Shown: piece by piece, positions 47,366 to 56,405 of the stretch
How the letters are laid out: each line of letters opens with the position of its first letter
Position numbering within the stretch: the stretch's first letter is position 1
NCBI RefSeq assembly: GCF_963678635.1
Contig: NC_087069.1
Location: 40,660,831 to 40,724,830, forward strand
From: Symsagittifera roscoffensis
Taxonomy: Eukaryota; Xenacoelomorpha; Acoela; Convolutidae
Length of the DNA stretch: 64,000 nucleotides
Direction: 5' to 3'
Made by a program: the position numbers and the translations under genes
The notes under the pieces: generated by a model
Databases searched by the model: none
Seen by the model: only the letters and a program-made list of their open reading frames with translations
Told to the model about the DNA's origin: nothing

Positions 47366-48730
47366 GATTTTATATTGCGCGAAAACTCTCATTTTAGTTT
47401 TGTACCTCAATTAGTATATTTTATTACATCTTTGTTGTTTAAAATTTTGATCTTCGTGAGTTATAAAGCAGAATGGCTTGAATAAAGTTGGTTCAAAAAT
47501 AAGCATAACTAATATCCCGGGTTGACCAAAAATGCTTATCCTACATTTTCCATATATGAAAAAATGCTTATCTTACAATTTCCTACAGTTTCATAGACTC
47601 AGAAAATTGTAAAGAAAACTCTAGGATAAGCATTTTTTCATAAATGAAAAAAGTAGGATAAGCATTTTTTCATAAACCAAAAAATTGATTTTTTCTAAAT
47701 TTTATTACTCAAAATTTATGGAATGTGTTCGTGACCAAACACAAGTGACTAAACCCATGGTGTACTCAACACGAGTTCCCATAAGGTTGATTGTTTGTCA
47801 TTGACAATGCATTGGAAACGATCTGAATTGTAAAAGTGGTTACTTCACAAATGATATAGTGAAAGCATCAAACTTTTAAATGTTGGCAAAAAATTTCAAA
47901 GATGATTTTTTTAAATTGAATTTTCAAGTTATCAGACATTGATCAAGACAAATATTAACCTGCCATACAAAAATATACAGGAGTTTTAAAAAAGTTATCC
48001 AGAGAAACGGAAAAAACTTGAATTTTTGTGCATCGTGGACTACGTTATGCAGAAAAAAAATTAAAATTTGCATGCAAATTTTTTTTGCGGAAAATGTTTG
48101 TTTGTGTACAAAATTCGATTTGAGGTTGAAAAAAAACGAAAAAAGTTTTGGGGCTATTTCAATTTTACTTGAAAATTTTTTAAAAAATTGTATGAAAATT
48201 GTATGACTAGCATTTTTCCATACATTTGATGCAGGCAATTATATGATAAGCAATTTCGGTGTGGGGAAATGTAAGATAAGCATTTTTGGTTTATGGAGGT
48301 CAACCCGGGATTTTGTAGTCGATTTAAATGGCATAGTGTGATTGTCCATTTTGTCTCAAAAATCTACTTCGTTAGTTTTCTACAACAATGCAGAGATTAG
48401 GTTCGTTGTCAATCTGTTCCCAGAAATTACATGCTTTAAAAAATTTTTAAACTCACAAGAAATGATAAAAAATTTTTCAATTCTTGTCAATGTACACCAA
48501 AAAATTTTCTTCTCCATCAACATTGAGTTCCTCGACTGTCTTTTTATTCAAAAATCAGGCAGTGCAACTCAAAGATATTGAAACCTGTGTTTCTGGAATG
48601 TTTTCCCTGGAACATGGTCATTGTGAAGGCTGTTCAAAAATCACATTTCGAAGAAGAGAAAAAACTTGCTTTTGAGTTTCCAAAACCAAAAATTGAAAGA
48701 AAAAAAACTAATTTAATTTTGTGAGAAAAA
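47366..48730. repeat. 1365 bp tandem duplication, unit 1
   Basis: The unit from GATTTTATATTGCGCG repeats with a period of 1365 bases. The two units are close to identical, so short open frames seen in both (for example 48342-48581 and 49708-49992) are shared by copying and are not evidence of a gene. Confidence 0.85.
47515..48310. mobile_element. inverted-repeat element with GATAAGCAT motifs, copy 1
   Basis: The ends TCCCGGGTTGACC and GGTCAACCCGGGA are inverted repeats. AAAAATGCTTATC-type motifs occur several times inside the left end and as GATAAGCATTTTT inside the right, a pattern of subterminal repeats typical of non-autonomous DNA transposons. No transposase. Confidence 0.65.
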
Positions 48731-50065
48731 GATTTTATTTTGCGCGAAAACTCTCATTTTAGTTTTTTACCTCAATTAGTATATTTTATTACATCTTTGT
48801 TGTTTAAAATTTTGATCTTCGTGAGTTATAAAGCAGAATGGCATGAATAAAGTTGGTTCAAAAATAAGCATAACTAATATCCCGGGTTGACCAAAAATGC
48901 TTATCCTACAATTTCCATATATGAAAAAATGCTTATCTTACAATTTCCTACAGTTTCATAGACTCAGAAAATTGTAAAGAAAACTCTAGGATAAGCATTT
49001 TTTCATAAATGAAAAGTGTAGTATAAGCATTTTTTCATAAACCAAAAAATTGATTTTTTCTAAATTTTATTTCTCAAAATTTTTGGAATGTCTTCGTGAC
49101 CAAACACAAGTGACTAAACCCATGGTGTACTCAACACGAGTTCCCATAAGGTTGATTGTTTGTCATTGACAATGCATTGGAAACGATCTGAATTGTAAAA
49201 GTGGTTACTTCACAAATGATATAGTGAAAGCATCAAACTTTTAAATGTTGGCAAAATTTTTCAAAGATGATTTTTTTAAATTGAATTTTCAAGTTATCAG
49301 ACATTGATCAAGACATATATTAACATGCCATACAAAAATATAAAGGAGTTTTAGGAAAATTATCCAGAGAAACGGAAAAAACTTGAATTTTTGTGCATCG
49401 TGGACTACGTTATGCAGAAAAAAAATTAAAATTTGCATGCAAATTTTTTTTTTCGGAAAATGTTTGTTTGTGTACAAAATTCGATTTGAGGTTGAAAAAA
49501 AACGAAAAAAGTTTTGGGGCTATTTCAATTTTACTTGAAAAATTTTTAAAAAATTGTATGAAAATTGTATGATTAGCATTTTTCCATACATTTGATGCAG
49601 GCAATTATATGATAAGCATTTTCGGTGTGGGGTAATGTAAGATAAGCATTTTTGGTTTATGGAGGTCAATCCGGGATTTTGTAGTCGATTTAAATTGCAT
49701 AGTGTAATTGTCCATTTTGTCTCAAAAATCTCCATCGTTAGTTTTCTACAACAATGCAGAAATTAGGTTCGTTGTCAATCTGTTCCCAGAAAATACATGC
49801 TTTAAAAAAATTTTTAACTCACAAGAAATGATAACAAACTTTTCGATTCTTGTCAATGTACACCAAAAAATTTTCCTCTCCATCAACATTGAGTTCCTAC
49901 ACTGTCTTTTTATTCAAAAATCAGGTATTGCATCTCAAAGATATCGAAACCTGTGTTTCTGGAATGTTTTCCCTGGAACATGGTCATTGTGAAGGCTGTT
50001 CAGAAATCACATTTCGAAGAAGAGAAAAAACTTATTTTTGAGTTTCCAAAACCAAAAAATTCAAA
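48731..50065. repeat. 1365 bp tandem duplication, unit 2
   Basis: Second unit, ending where the copies diverge after GAGTTTCCAAAACCAAAAA near 50060. Confidence 0.8.
48880..49676. mobile_element. inverted-repeat element with GATAAGCAT motifs, copy 2
   Basis: Same element as 47515-48310, carried along by the tandem duplication. The right end has one change (TCAATCCGGGA). Confidence 0.6.
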
Positions 50066-50689
50066 CCACAGAAAAAGTGAAAGTTTTTTTTGTCTCGCAT
50101 TGGTTTTCGGCAACAGAGGGATTGTTGGTTTTGTTGACGGCATAGAGAACTTCAAAACTGTGTGAATCTCTCAGTTGCAGTTTGATAACCATTTTAACTC
50201 CATTTGAACGATGTTAATTGGGTTTTCAAATAGCCATTTTAGTGGCCAATTTGGGGTAATTATCGCGCAACTTACTTCGCGCTATTAACGATGAAGGGCT
50301 AATAATTCGACTCAATTGATCACTGCCAATATAAATGTTCCTATTTATAAAATTTTTGTGCTTAATCTATCACTATGGAATTTGCATAGATTGTGAAGCT
50401 TTTAAAGTTGTATTTTTTTGATATTTTTTTTGTTTTTTTAGCATCAAACACAACTCCACAGAAATTAAAAGGCAGTCGAAAACTTTCAGGAAAGGAGCAT
50501 CGCTTTGATAAGACATTCTTGTAATTGATTAGTGCTCCCGGAATATTATGCTTGGGCTTGTTTTGATTAGTCAGTATTTTTTCGAATAAAATTTTTCCGT
50601 ACAGCATCTACAACATATTGTAATCTGAACACTGTTCCGCCGGTAAACGAGACTTACGCTACCTCCAGCACGCAAAAAACATGAAAAAT
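50066..50689. other. no gene seen
   Basis: Non-coding AT-rich sequence between the tandem duplication and the copia remnant. Confidence 0.35.
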
Positions 50690-51190
50690 GCATACTTCAA
50701 GGACCACGATTCCGAGCGCTTTGGCGAAACTGACGCTAAATGGAGCGGCGATTCTGATGACAGGCGCTCTGCAAGAGGTTAATACTACAAGCTCGGGCAA
50801 CGTAAGGACTCGATAAGCTGGCAAGTGAAGAAGCAATCGACTGTGTCACTTTCTTCTTGTGAAGCCAAATACAACTCACTGGCTTCACCTGTTTAAGAAG
50901 CAGTATTCACGCGAAATCTTCTTAACGAAATGGAATACGAACAACAGAAACCCACTCCCAATGAAAAAGGCAATCAGAACTGCATCACAAAGGCTAAATC
51001 CAAGCCAAGCATAAACGGTCCAAGCATATCGAACCGAAACGTCTTTTTATTCGCGAGAAAGTCGAAGACAAAACAATCTGCTTGATCTAAACGCCGACAG
51101 ACGCAATAGCAGCCGATATGCCCACGAAGCGTCTTCCACTCACAAAAGTTGAACAGCACCGATCAAACTTATTAGGAATTACCGACGTTC
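50690..51190 (+). pseudogene. Ty1/copia RNase H remnant
   Basis: Plus-strand frames give WSGDSDDRRSA, then KLGQRKDSISWQVKKQSTV and SLSSCEAKYNSLA, the standard end of a Ty1/copia RNase H (D.AGD...RRS..GY...ISW.SKKQ..V.LSS.EAEY). In another frame SKHIEPKRLFIREKVEDKTI and ADMPTKRLPL continue the family's C-terminus. Stops and a frameshift make it a pseudogene. Upstream pol parts are not visible. Confidence 0.8.
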
Positions 51191-51710
51191 CTTTTGTTCC
51201 TTAAAGAGCCGGAACAATCTGAGTGGGGATCTTAGGGTATATTAAAAAGAATTAGAACAACAATTATTCCAAAACTCTTATGTTGTTAAAGAGAACAAAC
51301 TAACCTCATAGTTGACGTTGACAATTTCAAAATCGCCAAGTTGATTTTTTTAAAACTGCCCGATTTGATGATTGCGATTGATGTACTTACTAGTGGAACC
51401 AAGTTCAAGGCTTGATGTAAAACAACTAAATTTTTTGAACAGCACTAAATTTCTTTGACCACAGGTGATCAACTTCTTTTATAAAAAAATTAATGTAAAT
51501 TTAAGGCCAGGCGCATTTATAGAGGTTGGAAAGCCGAATGACCTAACATGACTTCACTCCACTGCCACCTTGGCAAAAAACAACAATGTATTTAATTGGG
51601 GACTTTAAATACTCCCGGTTTTTGATACATATTTCATCGCTATTAAAATCACTCAATCAATCTAGTCTCATTTTAATCTAGATATATCAAAATCTTGTGC
51701 AAGTAGTATT
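51191..51710. other. possible copia 3' LTR region, unproven
   Basis: No gene. A purine-rich CTGAGTGGGGA near 51220 lies just after the copia remnant and may be its polypurine tract, so an LTR could begin near 51230. No second copy is present in the window to prove it. Confidence 0.25.
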
Positions 51711-51920
51711 GTATCGTGTCCCGGATCCTAAGGGGGGGGTCCTTCCTAAGGGGGGGGGGGGGTCCTCACGTAAAGCAAAATCCTAGGAAAGGGGTCCTTA
51801 ATTTTTTGGAGGACCCTCATCCTAGGATTTTGTAAACGAAAGAGATTTTCCACCCAAAAAGCAGAAGACCCCCTACTTAGGATCTTGCTAAGTTTAGCTT
51901 AACAACAAGGGACACGATAC
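51711..51920. mobile_element. MITE-like element, 210 bp
   Basis: GTATCGTGTCCC at the left end and GGGACACGATAC at the right are perfect 12 bp inverted repeats. Inside are inverted AATCCTAGGA blocks and poly-G tracts (GGGGGGG and a 10-base run). No coding capacity. Confidence 0.7.
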
Positions 51921-52223
51921 AAAAATCTTTCTAATTCCAAATTTTGGGGTCCCAATTATTGGTCCTGATTAATTATATGAATCATATTAATTGTTATGCT
52001 TGTTTAGGGTAAATGAACTTTCGACCTAGTTGAAATTTGTTAGTGAACGGGGAATTGACTTTTATGGTATATAATAAAAATTCGCCGGCCATTTTGGCAG
52101 CGTAGCTTAACTGTTGGCAGCAGTAAACTAATTCCTTAACTTGACCTAAATTTTATGGTGAAAAGGCAGTAAATTGAAATTACTCTCAAAAGGCGGCGGC
52201 CGTTTCTGGGCAAAATATACCAA
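51921..52223 (+). promoter_or_regulatory. upstream region of the late gene cluster
   Basis: No gene. TATATAATAAAA at 52068-52079 is a candidate TATA element about 150 bases before the first ATG of the plus-strand cluster. Confidence 0.3.
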
Positions 52224-52793
52224 ATGATAAAATTGTCAAATTTTGAAATAAGAAAAATGAAATTAGAGGGAACTTGGTGTACTGAAGATATTGATAATGA
52301 ACATTTACAATTAAGAGTGTTTTCAACCGCAGAAAAAAACTCATTTTTCAAATTATGTAATGAACGCTACGTCGTCTTCCTCGAAAGGGCAAAGGAAATT
52401 TCAAAGAAAGAATACGAGTTGATTTTCAAAGAACAATTTTATTTGAGTGAGCTTCAACAAATCTCTTGGTGCATTTCTACAAAACAAAAGTATGGCACTG
52501 TGAGCGATTTGAATATTGCTGATTATGAAAACGTTTTCGACTATTCGTTTGACTTTAACTCATTATGGGTTGATAAAGACTTGGAGAGAAAAATCCGTCT
52601 ATGTTTCAACAAGCTATCAAAATACAAAAAACTTCCGGTGGTTTATTTAATTATTTACCACCGTTATCTTAATGAGTCTAAATGGTATTTGCAAGGTCAC
52701 TTTTATTTCCACTGGCTTGAAATTCAGCAGGTTGGAGAGGTGTTGGAAAAAATAAATAATGAAATTGCAAAAAAGCAGAGTAACTCCTATTGA
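52224..52793 (+). CDS. unidentified Polinton gene, 189 aa
   Basis: ATG 52224 opens an uninterrupted 189-codon frame rich in Lys, Glu, Phe and Tyr. It has charged helices (RYVVFLERAKEISKKEYEL) and an aromatic C-terminal part (WYLQGHFYFHWLEIQQV). There are no transmembrane segments. It is the first gene of the compact plus-strand cluster and overlaps the next gene by 35 bases. I recognise no family. The compact setting and open frame make it likely to be real. Confidence 0.6.
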   Translation: MIKLSNFEIRKMKLEGTWCTEDIDNEHLQLRVFSTAEKNSFFKLCNERYVVFLERAKEISKKEYELIFKEQFYLSELQQISWCISTKQKYGTVSDLNIADYENVFDYSFDFNSLWVDKDLERKIRLCFNKLSKYKKLPVVYLIIYHRYLNESKWYLQGHFYFHWLEIQQVGEVLEKINNEIAKKQSNSY

Positions 52794-53193
52794 TTTGAAA
52801 ATAATTCACGAAATTTATACGTCTTTGAAACAAACTTATCCTGATAATTCTAACCGACGCAACTATTTTCTAGCTGCATGTTCTCTGTTTTTTGTTAGTT
52901 CTGATAACCTTAACTACGACATTTTAATTAAGTTGAGACCTTATGGTGGCTTGATTGGTATTGATAACTCTTCCTTGGACAAATATTTGAAAAATTCCAA
53001 AATTTTACGATTGCACGCTATTTTGCACGATGCGGCCGGATTTATACACGAATTTTATCAACAGGGTCCCACGTACTGTTACATGTTGCCCTGGAACTGT
53101 AACAACAGCTTATTGGGACATTTGAGTGGAATAGCGTTCTGCCTTTTCATTAAGTTGAAAAAACCAGAAGTTTATCATTTACTAGAATGCTAG
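52759..53193 (+). CDS. unidentified Polinton gene, 144 aa
   Basis: ATG 52759 lies inside the end of the previous gene. The protein has a mixed alpha/beta look, with YGGLIGIDNSSLDKYLKN and then RLHAILHDAAGFIHEFYQQ, where His and Asp cluster, and an aromatic/Cys segment (TYCYMLPWNC). It ends with a hydrophobic helix (SGIAFCLFIKL). The stop overlaps the next ATG. Possibly an enzyme fold because of HAILHDAAG, but I cannot name it. Confidence 0.6.
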   Translation: MKLQKSRVTPIDLKIIHEIYTSLKQTYPDNSNRRNYFLAACSLFFVSSDNLNYDILIKLRPYGGLIGIDNSSLDKYLKNSKILRLHAILHDAAGFIHEFYQQGPTYCYMLPWNCNNSLLGHLSGIAFCLFIKLKKPEVYHLLEC

Positions 53194-53817
53194 GCGAGAG
53201 ATCAGTTGTGCTTGACGTGGAAGGCTTTCGTTACAAGAAAAACGCCTTTGTGGTTAAAGAATTAGCAATAACAACTTCAGACTACAGCGATCGACTCATT
53301 TTCCTACCTCCAGTGAATTTCAATATACTACCAAAGCTTGAACAAAAAGCTTACAACTGGTTAACTAATTATTTACACGGTCTCCATTGGGAAAACGGTG
53401 ATTATCTTTATATAAACTTGAATCAAATACTTCAGTTTTTTGATTCAAGTTTTGTGCTGAGAAATCCTGGTGCCGTTTTTTACGCTAAAGGTTCAGAGTT
53501 TTGTGCTGAGAAATCCTGGTGCCGTTTTTTACGCTAAAGGAAAAGAAAAGACAGAATTTTTGGCCAAGTTCTTGGACCGAAAGATTGAAAACCTAGATGA
53601 TTTGGGCTGTCCTCGGGTTGAAAACTTATATTTTAAAAATTATCCAAGTTGCAATAAACATATTCCACATTACAACTCCAGGAATCATTGTTCCTTGAAG
53701 AAAACCAAGGTTTTTTATGATTGGTTGAAAAATGAACAACAGCGAGAGATCAGCGAAAGTGGAGACATACCTATCACAAAATTCAATGCTTTGTGCGTGG
53801 ATGACTCCAGAGGGTGA
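53187..53817 (+). pseudogene. RNase H/exonuclease-like gene broken by a 49 bp duplication
   Basis: ATG 53187 opens a frame beginning VVLDVEGFRYKKNAFVVKEL, a Dx(E)-type first strand like DEDD exonuclease folds, followed by LTNYLHGLHWENGD. This arrangement resembles a family of uncharacterised proteins I associate with mobile elements of arthropods. A 44-base block (53448-53491) is repeated at 53497-53540, so the insert is 49 bases and shifts the frame. After it the frame 53470-53817 continues with EKTEFLAKFLDRKIENL, LGCPRVENL and a Cys/His-rich stretch (CNKHIPHYNSRNHC). Activity is unproven and the remaining acidic residues are not securely placed. Confidence 0.5.
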
Positions 53818-54073
53818 TATTAAAATTTCATTAACGAGAATAGAGCGTATTGATTGCAGTGGCCAAATTGTTCAGAGGAAGGAGCAAATAATAATTTCCG
53901 AAGAAGAGTTGTCTACGTTGAAGAGGTTTTTTCCAGTTATTGATCAATTTGTATACTTCCAGAGATTCAAGTTTATCAGAAATGTTAGCCAGCAAGCGAG
54001 GAGTATGTCTTCCCGAACTAGTCTTAGTACCCAAACGTCAGCCAGGAGTTCAGATGGATCTAAACAGCAGTGA
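53732..54073 (+). CDS. possible PC4-like single-stranded DNA-binding protein, 113 aa
   Basis: ATG 53732 overlaps the end of the previous gene by 86 bases in another frame. Residues ~24-75 (PEGDIKISLTRIERIDCSG, then QIIISEEELSTLKRFFPVI) match the outline of the PC4/p15 domain: beta strands, a G...K-I-I-S turn, then a helix. The tail is Ser/Thr/Arg-rich. PC4-like proteins bind single-stranded DNA and would suit protein-primed replication, where single strands are displaced. The match is by eye and weaker than for 61319-61678. Confidence 0.4.
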   Translation: MNNSERSAKVETYLSQNSMLCAWMTPEGDIKISLTRIERIDCSGQIVQRKEQIIISEEELSTLKRFFPVIDQFVYFQRFKFIRNVSQQARSMSSRTSLSTQTSARSSDGSKQQ

Positions 54074-54236
54074 ATTGCCAGATGAGATTAAGACGATTGT
54101 GAAAGAGGATACTGTGAAGAAAATAATGTACTACAAAAAAACCGCAAATATCCCAGCAAACTTTGTTTTAGAAATGCATGACATAAATGATAGAGATTTC
54201 ACACGTTATGAAATTTTTTACTGTTCTCAAAAGTAA
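53982..54236 (+). CDS. unidentified small Polinton gene, 84 aa
   Basis: The best start is the ATG at 53982 inside the previous gene, in another frame; an upstream ATG at 53940 would add 14 residues. The sequence is polar with Lys/Glu helices (DEIKTIVKEDTVKKIMYY). No domain recognised. It keeps the overlapping layout of the cluster, which is its main support. Confidence 0.4.
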   Translation: MLASKRGVCLPELVLVPKRQPGVQMDLNSSELPDEIKTIVKEDTVKKIMYYKKTANIPANFVLEMHDINDRDFTRYEIFYCSQK

Positions 54237-54308
54237 TTTAATTTTTTACAAGCTTCATTCGCAGAGAGAAAAAGTCTAACGCAGTCTGTAGAATAAATAG
54301 TTTCTCAA

Positions 54309-54594
54309 ATGTCAGAAGCAACAACAGCAGTAGATGAACCTGACGCAACATTAGTAACAGAGTTTGTTTATAACGAGACAAACAGTGAAAAAAAAATCAT
54401 GGAAGTTTTGTAACAATGTAACTTTGCCAAGGTCTGAAGTAGTTTTTGTTGCGCAAATGGTAGTAATTCTAATTTTACTAACTTTCTGCATTCTCAAACT
54501 TTCTTTCACTAAATTAAGTTGCGAAGAAACGTCAGTTTGGTTCTCGATTTTATCAGGCTTGGTTGGTTACGTACTACCAAACCCAAGAATATGA
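54309..54594 (+). pseudogene. small membrane protein split at an A9 run
   Basis: ATG 54309 opens 34 codons of acidic, Thr/Glu-rich sequence that run into a nine-A tract (54388-54396) and stop at 54413. In the next frame, from the same tract, a segment with LPRSEVVFVAQMVVILILL and a second hydrophobic stretch (WFSILSGLVGYVLPNP) runs to 54594. This second part resembles small membrane proteins that I have seen encoded next to Polinton ATPases. It shares an ATGA overlap with the ATPase start. An A-tract indel or slippage would join the two halves. Confidence 0.55.
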
Positions 54595-55292
54595 ATAAAG
54601 TGATTGATACTTCGACAAGAATTTTTATGGCGATAGTGGGACCTTCAGGATCCGGGAAAACTGAGTTAATTTTGAAACTTCTGATGGGAAATACTTTTTA
54701 CCCTAAATTTGGAACCGTTCTATATCTTTACAAAGAGATGCAACCTGCATTCTCAGAAAAAGTGTCTTCTCGCGAAGTGAATATGGAGTTCATGAAATTC
54801 GACGGATTCGAATCTGTGAGAAAATTAGAAAATGTTCTTCTAGTTTTCGATGATTCATGTGAAGACATCTATAATGACAAGGAATTTGTTAGGTTAGCGA
54901 CAGCGGGTAGACATAGAGGGATAGATGTAATATATGTTAAGCATAACTTGTTTCAACAAAGTCGATGGTCGCGTACGATTGATTTGAACACTTCACACAT
55001 CATTCTGTTCAAATCGCCTCGCGACGTTCAGCAACTAGATCTATTAGGAAGACAATTGAATGTATCAAAATTTTTGAGAAACTGTTACGAATTAGCTACC
55101 AGAGACTCTTTTGGACATCTTCTAATCGACTTGGACCCCCGTACATCAGATTGTTTGAGATATTGTTCAAATATCACACCACCTGGGCCAACAGTTTTTT
55201 ATTTACCCTTATCTGAAGCAGAAACTACTCCAATCACAAATGAAAAAGAAAAACTTATCTACTCTGCGGCATATGGTACAACTGAAACCTGA
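54591..55292 (+). CDS. genome-packaging ATPase (FtsK/HerA, A32-like)
   Basis: The ATG at 54591 overlaps the previous stop (ATGA) and gives 233 residues, the usual size for Polinton ATPases. Walker A GPSGSGKT lies at residues 17-24 and Walker B VLLVFDDS at 82-89. A sensor-like stretch (TAGRHRGIDVIYVKHNLFQQ) and an arginine-containing SPRDVQQLDLLGRQL follow. It would pump the element's DNA into the capsid. The frame is intact. An upstream start at 54519 is possible but would overlap the membrane protein, so I prefer 54591. Confidence 0.92.
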   Translation: MNKVIDTSTRIFMAIVGPSGSGKTELILKLLMGNTFYPKFGTVLYLYKEMQPAFSEKVSSREVNMEFMKFDGFESVRKLENVLLVFDDSCEDIYNDKEFVRLATAGRHRGIDVIYVKHNLFQQSRWSRTIDLNTSHIILFKSPRDVQQLDLLGRQLNVSKFLRNCYELATRDSFGHLLIDLDPRTSDCLRYCSNITPPGPTVFYLPLSEAETTPITNEKEKLIYSAAYGTTET

Positions 55293-55545
55293 CCAGCTAA
55301 GAAGATTAATTAGAAAAACTTCAAATCGTGAGATCATAACACTTGTTTGTGAATGTTTGCTCAATGTAGTCAATGGAAACGTACCCGTTAAAATCGCAAA
55401 CATCGAACGATTCGAGACAGCATACAAATACTTATTAACTCCAAAAACCAGTGTTGTCAAAAAACGTGCGATTATTTTGAGTAAAGAAGGCTTCCATTTA
55501 GTTCGACAAATACTTTATTTTTGTTACAAGTACCTCACAACTTAA
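55240..55545 (+). CDS. conserved small basic Polinton protein, 101 aa
   Basis: The frame begins at 55240 (ATG), overlapping the ATPase end by 53 bases. RRLIRKTSNREIITLVCECLLNVVNGNVPV and the later KKRAIILSKEGFHLVRQIL fit a pattern I know from many Polinton neighbours (a CE.LLN...GNVP block, then a basic K-K, then GGF or EGF). It is basic and has no membrane segment apart from a weak C-terminal one. It may be a structural or core protein; function not established. Confidence 0.65.
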   Translation: MKKKNLSTLRHMVQLKPDQLRRLIRKTSNREIITLVCECLLNVVNGNVPVKIANIERFETAYKYLLTPKTSVVKKRAIILSKEGFHLVRQILYFCYKYLTT

Positions 55546-56405
55546 TGATGACTGCTGAAGAATTCATTCTAATTCCGAAACATTTATATGTTAAAGAGCA
55601 GCCACATGCTGCACGTGTTCTTCATGATAATAATATTAAACATAAAAATGCTCAACTGTCCTATCTTAACCGGCTTAGACCCCAATTACCTCCACAAACT
55701 AGTAAGACTACTGCAACGAAGGAAACATTTACGGATAATGTTGAGCCCCAACAAGAACAGCTTAAACTGTTAACGGACGATGAAGAAGTACCGGTCGAAC
55801 GTGTTAAAGACGAAAAACTAGAAGAGAAACACAATAGACAGACCGAAAGCATTTTAGGACAGTTACAAGTTTTAGAAGACAAAAAATTTGTTAGAGCAAA
55901 AACCGTACTTGAAATTATAGAAAATTCAGAAAGAGTAACCATAAACCATGACAATGAGGTGATATATGTAGATAAAGTACCAACAGGACTTAAAGCTACA
56001 ATATTTTTATACGACATACAACAACCAACGAAAAAACTACACAATCCGGCGTTCATTAACATTTTAACTGCTCTCAACTTGAATGAAAACCTGGTAATAA
56101 ATCGAAATGCCAAACACGCGGTTCAGTCAGCGTCTTTTAACGCTCAAGAGAAACGAGAACCCGGACCCTCAAGAACCCGCTCAACATCGCCCACTTGGCA
56201 GGAAAAAAGTAGTGCAAACCTTAAGAGAAGTAAAAAACACAAACGAAAAAGTCTCAGCGGTAATAGAAAAACCCAAAACCAAAAACGTGAAAAAGAGTCA
56301 GAAGAAGGCTCTGACTCATACGGAACGCCCCATAACGATTCAGATTCTCCAACGTCAGAAAAGACGAAGGCGCAAACAAAACAATGGGAAAATTACCAAG
56401 ATTGA
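55545..56405 (+). CDS. conserved Polinton protein with long charged tail
   Basis: The likely start is the ATG at 55545, which overlaps the previous stop by one base. The N-terminus (FILIPKHLYVKEQPHAARVL, then HKNAQLSYLNR) matches a motif I associate with Polinton-family proteins: LIPK..YV.EQP.A..IL, then HK..QL.YL.R. The middle is acidic; the tail is Lys/Arg-rich with Ser/Asp stretches. Its last 299 bases overlap the integrase start in another frame. It may be a virion or regulatory protein; role unknown. Confidence 0.65.
   Translation: MMTAEEFILIPKHLYVKEQPHAARVLHDNNIKHKNAQLSYLNRLRPQLPPQTSKTTATKETFTDNVEPQQEQLKLLTDDEEVPVERVKDEKLEEKHNRQTESILGQLQVLEDKKFVRAKTVLEIIENSERVTINHDNEVIYVDKVPTGLKATIFLYDIQQPTKKLHNPAFINILTALNLNENLVINRNAKHAVQSASFNAQEKREPGPSRTRSTSPTWQEKSSANLKRSKKHKRKSLSGNRKTQNQKREKESEEGSDSYGTPHNDSDSPTSEKTKAQTKQWENYQD

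Larger units (their letters stand above)
41420..52223. other. 10.8 kb repeat-filled block inside the Polinton
   Basis: Between the polymerase and the late gene cluster no Polinton gene is visible. Instead there are MITE-like elements (41720, 42615, 51711), a mariner remnant (43978), a 1365 bp tandem duplication with an embedded inverted-repeat element (47366-50065) and a Ty1/copia RNase H remnant (50690). Polintons are normally compact, so most of this looks inserted later. Confidence 0.6.

Noticed and set aside
48342-49992. Similar 79- and 94-codon frames in both tandem units
   Set aside because: Similarity is explained by the recent 1365 bp duplication; no sign of protein-level selection.
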